DNA from: CAZKNJ01 sp964554185
Lineage (GTDB): Bacteria; 4484-113
Reading direction: 5' to 3'
DNA: 26,330 nucleotides
NCBI GenBank assembly: GCA_964554185.1
Contig: CAZKNJ010000022.1
Coordinates: forward strand, 1-26,330
The notes under the pieces are model-generated. The model made no database searches. It saw nothing but the letters and a program-made list of their open reading frames with translations, and was not told the DNA's origin. Positions 6,884 to 12,987 of this stretch are shown here, piece after piece (the stretch's first letter is position 1; each line of letters opens with the position of its first letter). A program made the translations under genes and the position numbers.

Positions 6884-7859
6884 CGATAAACCAGAAGTGT
6901 CGCATGGCGGGATAGACGCGGATAACCTGAAAGTGGGGCAGGGCGTCGTTCTGGGCCCCCGCTCAATCGTTTCAGCTATTAACGGCAAGGCCGACTCGGT
7001 CGCTATAGGTGACCATGTCCACATCGGGAACGACGTCCGTATTTTGGCTCCCGAAGTCTACATAGGCGACCACACGGTGATCCACAACCACACCACCATC
7101 TATGGCTACGCGCCGGTGCGTCTCGGCGACTGCTGTTGGGTGGGACAGAACGCGGTGATCAACTGCACTGCGCCGGTGTGGATTGGCGACGGCGTCACCA
7201 TCTCAGCCTACGCAAACCTGTGGACGCACTTCCGCGCCGGCGACATCCTTCAGGGATGCCGCTTTGACAGCGAGAAGCCGCTGGCGCTGGGCGACGATGT
7301 CTGGATCGGCGTCCAGTGCTCGCTTGCGCCCATCATCGCGCAGCGCAGAAGCCTGGTGCTGGCAGGCTCCATCGTCACCCACGACCTGGAGGAGAACCAT
7401 GTCTACGGCGGGAATCCAGCGGTTGATCTCACAGAGAAGCTGGGGCCGCAGTTTGAAGAAGTCTCGCTGGACGAGAAATTCGCCATCATTAAAGACCGGC
7501 TTATTGCATTTGAGCAGGACTGGAAATCGATGGTGACACGGCACGGCGCGACGGATGGTCCCAGCGATGTATTCCCGGGAACGCTCGCGTCGCAACCACT
7601 AGATCCTTGGTGGCGTGAAAGCGAGGAAGGCAGTTTCCAGGCCGCTGGTATTATGGTGACCATACGCCCGTGGAAGAAATCGGACGTGCCGGTTTTCAGC
7701 GTGGCTGACCGCACTTACAGCAAGCTGGGAACGCCGGAGGAAACCGCCTTCATGAAATTCCTGCTACCGCAGGTCAAATTCTACCCGCACAAGCGTCCGC
7801 GCTTCGCGGAGCTTCGGCAGCGCTTTGAGGAGCTTATTCCGCGCCTGAAGGACCTGTAG
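6855..7859 (+). CDS. Hexapeptide-repeat (left-handed beta-helix) acyltransferase-like protein with extra C-terminal domain
   Basis: A 334-residue protein. Residues about 22-190 are a run of imperfect hexapeptides ([LIV]-G-x-x-x-x: VGQGVVLGPRSIV, IGDHVHIGNDVRI, IGDHTVIHNHTTI, VWIGDGVTIS, ALGDDVWIGVQCSL, VLAGSIV), which form a left-handed beta-helix as in LpxA/WcaF/DapH-type acyltransferases. The 'VYGGNPAVDLTEKLG' ending is the usual post-helix segment. Residues about 195-334 are an extra region with helices and a basic 'KFYPHKRPRFAELRQRFEELIPRLKDL' tail that I cannot assign. The acyl acceptor is unknown; surface glycan or lipid modification would fit. The ATG at 6855 overlaps the preceding gene by 29 nt and lacks a clear Shine-Dalgarno; a GTG at 6897 is an alternative start. 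The 3' end overlaps the convergent CDF gene by 26 nt. Confidence 0.8.
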   Translation: MANRLTSLLNDKPEVSHGGIDADNLKVGQGVVLGPRSIVSAINGKADSVAIGDHVHIGNDVRILAPEVYIGDHTVIHNHTTIYGYAPVRLGDCCWVGQNAVINCTAPVWIGDGVTISAYANLWTHFRAGDILQGCRFDSEKPLALGDDVWIGVQCSLAPIIAQRRSLVLAGSIVTHDLEENHVYGGNPAVDLTEKLGPQFEEVSLDEKFAIIKDRLIAFEQDWKSMVTRHGATDGPSDVFPGTLASQPLDPWWRESEEGSFQAAGIMVTIRPWKKSDVPVFSVADRTYSKLGTPEETAFMKFLLPQVKFYPHKRPRFAELRQRFEELIPRLKDL

Positions 7860-8727
7860 AATCGGTCGCTGGCTCCAGGTGCACGACCACATCCACCACT
7901 TCCGGGAGTTCGTGGATGATGCAGTCTTTCACGGCGTGCGATAGCGTATGCCCTTCCTGTACGCTCATGGTCGGTTCTACCTTGATGTGCAGGTCAACCA
8001 GCACCGCGTCCGGCGTACCGCGGCTGCGGATGTTGTGCACTTCCAGCACTCCCGCGACAGAAGTCGCGCAGCGGAGAATCTCCTTCGGGTCAAGCTGCGC
8101 CGAGTCGGTTAAGATAAGGAAGGCGTCGCGGATGAGCCGGAAGCCCACCCAGGCGATGATGAGCACCACCGCTACCGCCGCGGCAAGGTCGGCCCAGGCC
8201 AGGCCGGCGGCAACGAAGCCGATGGCCATGATGACCAGCAGGCTGCTGAACAGGTCGGTTGAGGTGTGCGCTGCGTCTGCCATTAGGAACTCGCTCTTGA
8301 ACTTCCGGCCAACGCGGTTTTCGTAAGTGATGACGAAGATGTTCACCACAATAGACAGGATCATCACGCCGTAGGCCCAGGTGCTGGTTTCCGGCGAAAA
8401 GCCCTCGTGCAGCCGTCGCACCGCCGCCAGAAAAATGTGCGTGCCCGCCAGGAACATCAGAAATGCCACCATTACCGCGGCAAAGGTCTCAAACTTGCGG
8501 TGGCCGTAGGGATGGTCGTGGTCCGGTGCGCGCTGCGAGAGCTTCAACGCGGCGAAGCCAAACACGTTGTTCAGGGTGTCCAGCAGTGATTCAAAGCCGC
8601 TGGCGGTAACCGACAGTAGGCCGGTAGCCAATCCAACCACGATCTTGGTGGAAGCCACCAGCAGGTTGGCGACGAAGGTCAGGGCGATCGCCTTGAGAAC
8701 AGCCTGGGAGCGTATGCTTTGGCGCAC
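7834..8727 (-). CDS. Cation diffusion facilitator (CDF) family divalent metal exporter
   Basis: A 297-residue protein of the CDF family, which exports Zn, Fe, Mn, Co or Cd in exchange for protons. It has six hydrophobic segments, the conserved DHDHPYGHRKFE loop (about residues 69-80), and a C-terminal cytoplasmic metal-sensing domain of alpha-beta-beta type (EVHNIRSRGTPDAVLVDLHI ... VVVHLEP). The helix V metal site is HTSTD (H154-x3-D158), as in zinc/iron exporters. The helix II site is ESLLD (E46-x3-D50), with Glu where Asp or His is usual. The start is a GTG; it diverges from the CinA-like gene with 23 nt between the two start codons. Its last 26 bases overlap the convergent acyltransferase-like gene. 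Confidence 0.93.
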   Translation of the reverse strand: MRQSIRSQAVLKAIALTFVANLLVASTKIVVGLATGLLSVTASGFESLLDTLNNVFGFAALKLSQRAPDHDHPYGHRKFETFAAVMVAFLMFLAGTHIFLAAVRRLHEGFSPETSTWAYGVMILSIVVNIFVITYENRVGRKFKSEFLMADAAHTSTDLFSSLLVIMAIGFVAAGLAWADLAAAVAVVLIIAWVGFRLIRDAFLILTDSAQLDPKEILRCATSVAGVLEVHNIRSRGTPDAVLVDLHIKVEPTMSVQEGHTLSHAVKDCIIHELPEVVDVVVHLEPATDSTGPSGAE

Positions 8728-8735
8728 AGCACAGG

Positions 8736-8745
8736 TAGTATACTA
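8736..8745. promoter_or_regulatory. Symmetric divergent -10 element (CDF gene / cinA-like gene)
   Basis: The palindrome TAGTATACTA supplies TATACT to both strands: 8739-8744 on plus and 8742 to 8737 on minus. The plus start codon (ATG, 8751) lies 6 nt after its -10, and the minus start codon (GTG, 8727) lies 9 nt after its own. No strong -35 is visible on either side; both would fall inside the opposite gene. Confidence 0.55.
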
Positions 8746-8750
8746 TGGCT

Positions 8751-9491
8751 ATGAGGAAAGAATCAGTTGCTATCGCGGTAATCGGCAACGAAATACTCAA
8801 CGGAAGCACCCAGGACGGCAATTCCCAGTGGCTTATCCAGCAGCTGAACGATGTGGGCTGCGACGTGGGCATCGTGATGGTGCTGCCGGATGAGATGGTT
8901 GAACTGGTTCGCCGCTTGCACGAGCTTTCTGAGGAGTACAAGTATGTGATTACCACCGGCGGCATCGGCCCAACTCACGACGACATCACCCGTGAAGCGG
9001 TGGCCGCCGCCACCGGTCGCCCGTTAGAACTGAACGAAGAAGCTGCCGGGATGATTGCCGCGACGCACAAGGGCATCATCACCGACGTGCGCAAGCGCAT
9101 GGCTATGCTGCCCGCCGGAGCGGAGCTCATCTCCAACGAACAGACCGGCGCGCCCGGTTTCCGGGTGGACAACATCTTCGTCTTTCCCGGCATCCCCAAG
9201 CTGCTCTACGCGATGTTTGACGGTATCAAGGAGCAGTTCCGCGGCCGCCAGCTCCACCGCCGGACCATCGAGGTGAAGGCGGGAGAAAGCCGCTTCGCCG
9301 ACATACTCAAAGAGGCGCAGGACAAGTGGCCAGAAGTCGCGATTGGCAGCTACCCGAAGCTCGACCAGTGGGCCTGGGTGGAAGTCCGGGCCTGCAGCCG
9401 CGATGAAGACGCTCTGTGCGAATGCACCGACTGGCTGCGGCCGAGGCTGAAAGAAGTAGAGGATGAGAGTAAGCGGGGAAAGGCCGACTAG
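8751..9491 (+). CDS. CinA N-terminal-domain protein (MoCF-type nucleotide-binding domain, COG1058)
   Basis: A 246-residue stand-alone version of the N-terminal half of CinA (competence/damage-inducible protein A). It has the MoaB/MogA-like fold: 'AIAVIGNEILNGSTQDGNSQWLIQQLNDVG' at the N-terminus, 'YVITTGGIGPTHDDITREAVAAATGRPLE' (about residues 64-92), and 'NIFVFPGIPKLLYAMFDGIKEQF'. The CinA family hydrolyses ADP-ribose or deamidates NMN; the deamidase resides in the C-terminal PncC domain, which is absent here. The protein may thus act as a pyrophosphatase or molybdopterin-like binding protein; the exact reaction is unclear. I chose the ATG at 8751 because the ATG at 8745 directly abuts the -10 box. 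Confidence 0.88.
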   Translation: MRKESVAIAVIGNEILNGSTQDGNSQWLIQQLNDVGCDVGIVMVLPDEMVELVRRLHELSEEYKYVITTGGIGPTHDDITREAVAAATGRPLELNEEAAGMIAATHKGIITDVRKRMAMLPAGAELISNEQTGAPGFRVDNIFVFPGIPKLLYAMFDGIKEQFRGRQLHRRTIEVKAGESRFADILKEAQDKWPEVAIGSYPKLDQWAWVEVRACSRDEDALCECTDWLRPRLKEVEDESKRGKAD

Positions 9492-9495
9492 CTCC

Positions 9496-9522
9496 TCAAC
9501 GCACCCGTCCTGATGCCGATAT
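9496..9522 (+). promoter_or_regulatory. Candidate sigma-28 (FliA/SigD) promoter of flagellar block A
   Basis: GCCGATAT (9515-9522) is an exact match to the SigD/FliA -10 consensus. TCAA (9496-9499) sits at precisely the position expected for the -35 core TAAA (15 nt between). The expected start of transcription is only a few bases before the ATG at 9533. A housekeeping-type reading is also possible: TATACA (9520-9525) lies exactly 7 nt before that ATG. Confidence 0.55.
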
Positions 9523-9532
9523 ACAGGTAACG

Positions 9533-10054
9533 ATGGAAAACGGCATCGGCGCGCTTTCGGGCAAGACCTTTCTGATGATGTGGCTGGCCGCGCTCATTGC
9601 CACTTTCGCGCTGTTGTACTCCCAGGGCAAGCTGGACTTCCCCATAACCTCGGCTCCACCCGCCAAGGCGCGTGCCGCCAAGGTCAAACAGCCCACACTT
9701 CTCAGCCCCTCATCACTGTCCACACCGGCCCCCGGTTCTCAAGCGCGGTCGCTGGAACTCCTGGATCTTACGCCAGTGGCAGGCGCGCCGGCGGCCGTCG
9801 CCGTATTCAAGCGCATGGACCCCAAAGCCGCCGGAACCATCGTGGAAACGCTCACGGAGGAGGATGCCGCGTTCATTCTGACCAGCCTGAAGAGCAGGGA
9901 GGCGTCACACATCTTGGAGAATCTGGCCCCCGAAACGGCCTCGCGGTTCGTCACCAGCCTCGTGCAGGCCGCACGGGCTGCTGAAGCCGCCGCGCAGGCT
10001 GCGGTCGGGGAAGATTCTGCTGGTCAGCCTTCGCAGGTGGGAGCGTCCGCTTAG
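9533..10054 (+). CDS. MotE/YlxF-like flagellar protein with MgtE N-terminal-type domain
   Basis: A 173-residue protein with one N-terminal membrane helix (FLMMWLAALIATFALLYSQG, about residues 13-32), a Pro/Ala/Ser-rich periplasmic linker, and a C-terminal MgtE-N-like/FliG-like helical repeat (about residues 85-155: 'AVAVFKRMDPKAAGTIVETL', 'DAAFILTSLKSREASHILENL', 'LAPETASRFVTSL'). That plan is the one seen in Bacillus YlxF and in MotE, a periplasmic chaperone of the stator protein MotC in rhizobia. As in Bacillus, it stands immediately before fliK. The coiled-coil between helix and repeat domain is shorter than usual. It is the first gene of flagellar block A. An AGG at 9525-9527 could serve as a weak Shine-Dalgarno. 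Confidence 0.8.
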   Translation: MENGIGALSGKTFLMMWLAALIATFALLYSQGKLDFPITSAPPAKARAAKVKQPTLLSPSSLSTPAPGSQARSLELLDLTPVAGAPAAVAVFKRMDPKAAGTIVETLTEEDAAFILTSLKSREASHILENLAPETASRFVTSLVQAARAAEAAAQAAVGEDSAGQPSQVGASA

Positions 10055-10167
10055 CGGCTTTCCACCGCCCTCTATTCCGCCCCTGAACATTGCCTATCCG
10101 TCCGCCCGGGCGGGTTACGCCTGCCTGGCGCGGCGCACATTCATTTCATGAAAAAGGAGGTGAAAGC
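10055..10167 (+). other. Leader between motE-like gene and fliK
   Basis: A 113-nt gap inside an otherwise tight operon. It holds the palindrome CCGCCCGGGCGG (10102-10113), which has no T tract and does not look like a terminator. Near the end is a very strong Shine-Dalgarno, AAAAAGGAGGTGA (10151-10163). An 8-codon open frame (ATG at 10148, stop 10172-10174) overlaps the fliK start. I recognise no riboswitch. Confidence 0.4.
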
Positions 10168-12012
10168 TTGTTAGAGATTAACTCAAGCGACCTTGTCGCT
10201 CTATTGCTCGGTTCTTCCGGCGCGAAAGCCGCCGCCGGAGCCGATCCGCTCGCACAGTCGGAAGCGGGCGGCGCCGGCGAGTTCGCCGCTGAATTGCTGC
10301 CGCTGCTATCGGTTGATGGCGAACTGGCCGAACTGCCGCAGTTTCAGCCGCCCGGCGCATCGCCTCTGCTTTCCGCAGGCTTCTGGCGAATGGCGCAACC
10401 TGTTGCGCTGACCGAGGCGGAAACTCAGGCTCAATGTGGTGCCCAACCGGCCGCATCCGAAGCAGCCCTCCCGCTGCGGGAACGCCTCTTGCTCCTGCTG
10501 CAACAATCCACCGCAACTGGCTCCGCACCCAGCCGCGTATCACCGTTCGTGGCTGAAGCGCCCACGCAGTATGCGGACGAAACGGATGCCGCCCGTACGC
10601 TTCGCCAGGCATTGGCTGATGCGCTCGCATCCGGCGCGAAGCCTGCATCGGATGGCGGGATTTCGCCGGAGCAGCTTGCCGCTTCACTAAAGGCGCAAGT
10701 TGAAGCCGCGCTCGGCGGGAAAGTGTCCCTTGACCCGCTAGGTGAGGCCAAGTTATCCGCAGGACTGGCGGAGGCGCTGGCAGGCGCGACGTCCACTACG
10801 ACGGCAGCTTTGCCAATCTCCGCATCCGGCGCCAACACCGTGGCCGGTGAGCCTTCGGCAACGTCTGCGGTTCCCCAATGGACGCTGGTGCAGGCGGTGA
10901 ACGCTCAGGGACGGCAGTTTCAGCTATGGGCCGCACCGGCCGCCAACAATGCTGCCTCGTCCGCGATTCCTTCCGAAGGTGCGGGAGCGTTCAAGCTCCA
11001 GATAGCCCTGGTTGAGGCCAACGCGCAGACCGGCGCGTTCAAGCCGCTGCTCACGGGGCTGCTGGCGGTTCAGCTTGCGCCGGTGGCTCTATCGGAGCCC
11101 GCGCTAACGCAGCCCATCGCGGTTGCCAGTGCGGCACCGGCAGCAGTGGCGGAAGGCTTCGGTGGGCCGCGTTCACCGGCTGCCGCCCGCCAGTCAGCTT
11201 CAATTCTGGCGGCAGCCCCGTTAGCTGATGCCTCAACCGAAGCGAAGCCAACGCCACTGCAGTCCGCCAGTCCAACGCATTCCGCCACTACTCCCGGTGA
11301 GTTGAAGCCTGCGGCTTCGGCTGAGCGGCCGCAGGTGCCGGAACCCGCCGCCCAGGCTGCCCGCCAGTCCGAAGCGTCTCCGCGTAGTCCCGTTTCAAAC
11401 AACTCGGTGGCCGCTTCCGGTGAATCGGCCGGCGATGCTGCCATGGCTGGCAAACCCCTTCGGCAGAACTCTGTTGACTTGCAGCCGCGCACAACTGCGG
11501 CCTTTGCCGAGCTTGCGCCCGCGCTTCGCCAGTTCGCCGCACCGGTCCAGCGGGTTGCGCTGCCGCAACTGGCACAGTTCATCGCGGACTATGCCGCACA
11601 GGCGGACGCCGGATCGGCCCCACGCCAAGTAGTCGTTTCTGTCAGTCCGCCGGATCTCGGCGAAGTAGTCATCCAGCTTAGCGAATCCGCTAACGGACTG
11701 GATGTCCTGCTGAAGTCCGGCGCCGCCGGCAGCAGCCACGCCCTGCGCGACCATCTGCCGGTACTGGCGGCCCAGCTCGCCGCGGCGGACGTGCCGGTGC
11801 GTAACCTTGAAGTGGCTGAAGCCACTGACCACCGCAATGGCGGCAACCATCAGGGGCAGCATCGCGGCTCCGGTCAGGAGCAGCAGCAATCGCGGGAGGA
11901 ATCCCGCCAGCAAACCGCGCACCAGCGCACTCCCCGTGAGGAGATGGAAGCGGCGATGACGCAGGCGGCGGAATCCGCCCGCAACCACATTGGACTGTCA
12001 CCGTTCAGGTAA
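10168..12012 (+). CDS. fliK: Flagellar hook-length control protein FliK
   Basis: A 614-residue FliK, the secreted ruler that measures the hook and switches export to filament proteins. The first 480 or so residues are low-complexity, Ala/Pro/Ser/Gln-rich and poorly conserved, as is normal for the ruler part. The conserved C-terminal Flg_hook domain is clear at about residues 485-555: 'RQVVVSVSPPDLGEVVIQLS', 'GLDVLLKSGAAGSSHALRDH', 'LPVLAAQLAAADVPVRNLEV'. A polar His/Gln/Arg-rich tail follows. The start is TTG at 10168, chosen because the Shine-Dalgarno GGAGGTGA (10156-10163) is placed correctly for it; longer readings of the frame would put that site inside the gene. The protein is longer than the roughly 400 residues of enteric FliK, in keeping with the enlarged FlgE here. 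Confidence 0.9.
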   Translation: MLEINSSDLVALLLGSSGAKAAAGADPLAQSEAGGAGEFAAELLPLLSVDGELAELPQFQPPGASPLLSAGFWRMAQPVALTEAETQAQCGAQPAASEAALPLRERLLLLLQQSTATGSAPSRVSPFVAEAPTQYADETDAARTLRQALADALASGAKPASDGGISPEQLAASLKAQVEAALGGKVSLDPLGEAKLSAGLAEALAGATSTTTAALPISASGANTVAGEPSATSAVPQWTLVQAVNAQGRQFQLWAAPAANNAASSAIPSEGAGAFKLQIALVEANAQTGAFKPLLTGLLAVQLAPVALSEPALTQPIAVASAAPAAVAEGFGGPRSPAAARQSASILAAAPLADASTEAKPTPLQSASPTHSATTPGELKPAASAERPQVPEPAAQAARQSEASPRSPVSNNSVAASGESAGDAAMAGKPLRQNSVDLQPRTTAAFAELAPALRQFAAPVQRVALPQLAQFIADYAAQADAGSAPRQVVVSVSPPDLGEVVIQLSESANGLDVLLKSGAAGSSHALRDHLPVLAAQLAAADVPVRNLEVAEATDHRNGGNHQGQHRGSGQEQQQSREESRQQTAHQRTPREEMEAAMTQAAESARNHIGLSPFR

Positions 12013-12023
12013 GGAGGTGAATG

Positions 12024-12488
12024 ATGCTGACTTACGGCATTGATTCCGGGGCTGGCAGCCTGCTGGCGTCCGCCGGCAAGACCGCTTCGGTGGTTGATCC
12101 GGCCAATCCACAGATTGCGGATGGCCCCAAGGAAATCGGCACGCAGCAGGATTTCTTGCTGCTGTTGATTGAGCAGATCAAGGCGCAGGACCCGTTCAAC
12201 CCGATGGACTCCACCGAGTTCACCAACCAGTTGGTCGCGTTCACTCAGCTGGAGCAAGTAATCACCCTCAACGGCAACATCGCCGACATGAAGCAGAACC
12301 AGGACATGGCTGCGGCTTCGCAGCTGGTCGGCAAGTACGTTGAAGGGCTGGACGCCAACGGCGCCATTGTCACCGGAGTGGTGGACTCGGCGGAACGCAT
12401 CGACGGTGAAGCGACGGTGCTGGTGGGCGACCAGATCCTGATGCTCGGCCAGGTTTACACCGTGCGCGATTCAGAGAAGGGGGCGTAG
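12024..12488 (+). CDS. flgD: Flagellar hook assembly/capping protein FlgD
   Basis: A 154-residue FlgD, the scaffold that caps the growing hook while FlgE subunits are added. The FlgD N-terminal signature is present: 'IGTQQDFLLLLIEQIKAQDPFNPMDSTEFTNQLVAFTQLEQV' with 'LNGNIADM' after it (about residues 37-90). The C-terminal part (SQLVGKYVEGLDANGAIVTGVVDS ... VLVGDQILMLGQVYTV) is the short beta domain seen in Bacillus-type FlgD; the long Ig-like and FLG domains of enteric FlgD are missing. The start was set at 12024 because it lies 6 nt after GGAGG (12013-12017); the adjacent ATG at 12021 is only 3 nt away. It follows fliK by 11 nt. Confidence 0.93.
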   Translation: MLTYGIDSGAGSLLASAGKTASVVDPANPQIADGPKEIGTQQDFLLLLIEQIKAQDPFNPMDSTEFTNQLVAFTQLEQVITLNGNIADMKQNQDMAAASQLVGKYVEGLDANGAIVTGVVDSAERIDGEATVLVGDQILMLGQVYTVRDSEKGA

Positions 12489-12489
12489 G

Positions 12490-12912
12490 ATGGATCAGAT
12501 TCACCTGTACCCCCACGTCCCGCCGGTAGCCGGCAAATCCGGCGCACCCCAGCGCGCGTCCAATCCTTCGGGGCCTTCGGTCAATTTCGCCGAAGTGCTG
12601 GCGGGCGAGCTCACCAGAAGTGAATGGCAGGCGCCAAGCCTGCCGGAGGGCTTCCCCCTGAAGCTCTCGGCGCACGCGGAGAAGCGCCTGTTCTCCCGTA
12701 ACATTGATCTGGCGTCGCTGCCATCCTCCACGCTTGACGAGAGGCTGGGGGAGGCGGAGCGGCGCGGTTCCAAGAGCGCGCTGGTGGTCAACGGCGAAGC
12801 GTCGCTGCTGGTGAATGTGGCCGACCGCACGGTCATTACCGCCTTCACCCCGGACGACCTCGGCGCGCGCGTAATCACCAACATTGACAGCGTAATATTT
12901 CTGGAGGACTGA
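12490..12912 (+). CDS. Flagellar operon protein, TIGR02530 family
   Basis: A 140-residue protein between flgD and flgE, exactly where Bacillus and clostridial fla operons carry the TIGR02530 ('flg_new') family. The recognisable core is at about residues 55-140: 'LKLSAHAEKRLFSRNIDLAS', 'LGEAERRGSKSALVVNGEAS', 'LLVNVADRTVITAFT' and 'ITNIDSVIFLED', with the conserved H-A-x-K-R and N-R-T-V-I-T-A elements. The first 50 residues are Pro/Ser-rich. Its molecular role is not established; a link to hook or rod assembly is inferred from position only. It starts one base after the flgD stop and has a Shine-Dalgarno AAGGGGG (12477-12483). Its final codons form one arm of the predicted flgE leader structure. 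Confidence 0.82.
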   Translation: MDQIHLYPHVPPVAGKSGAPQRASNPSGPSVNFAEVLAGELTRSEWQAPSLPEGFPLKLSAHAEKRLFSRNIDLASLPSSTLDERLGEAERRGSKSALVVNGEASLLVNVADRTVITAFTPDDLGARVITNIDSVIFLED

Positions 12913-12983
12913 CGGCTGGCCCGCATCCGTTGCGGAAGCTGAAAGCCCGTGTGCACCGGGCGTCCTCCAGCTCACAAGGAGGT
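12901..12983 (+). promoter_or_regulatory. Predicted structured leader of flgE
   Basis: CTGGAGGAC (12901-12909, last codons of the upstream gene) is a perfect complement of GTCCTCCAG (12962-12970). Between them are two hairpins: CCGCA/TGCGG (12921-12935) and GCCCG/CGGGC (12945-12961). The second abuts the 3' arm, so a three-way junction can form. Alternatively CCTCC (12964-12968) can pair with the flgE Shine-Dalgarno GGAGG (12978-12982) across a 9-nt loop. The two folds exclude each other. Structure was judged by eye only. Confidence 0.4.
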
Positions 12984-12987
12984 ATGA

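Noticed and set aside
10102..10113. CCGCCCGGGCGG palindrome before fliK as a terminator
   Set aside because: It has no loop and no T tract, and the genes on both sides belong to one operon.
10148..10174. Eight-codon reading frame overlapping the fliK start as a leader peptide
   Set aside because: It has no Shine-Dalgarno of its own and contains the fliK Shine-Dalgarno; most likely chance.
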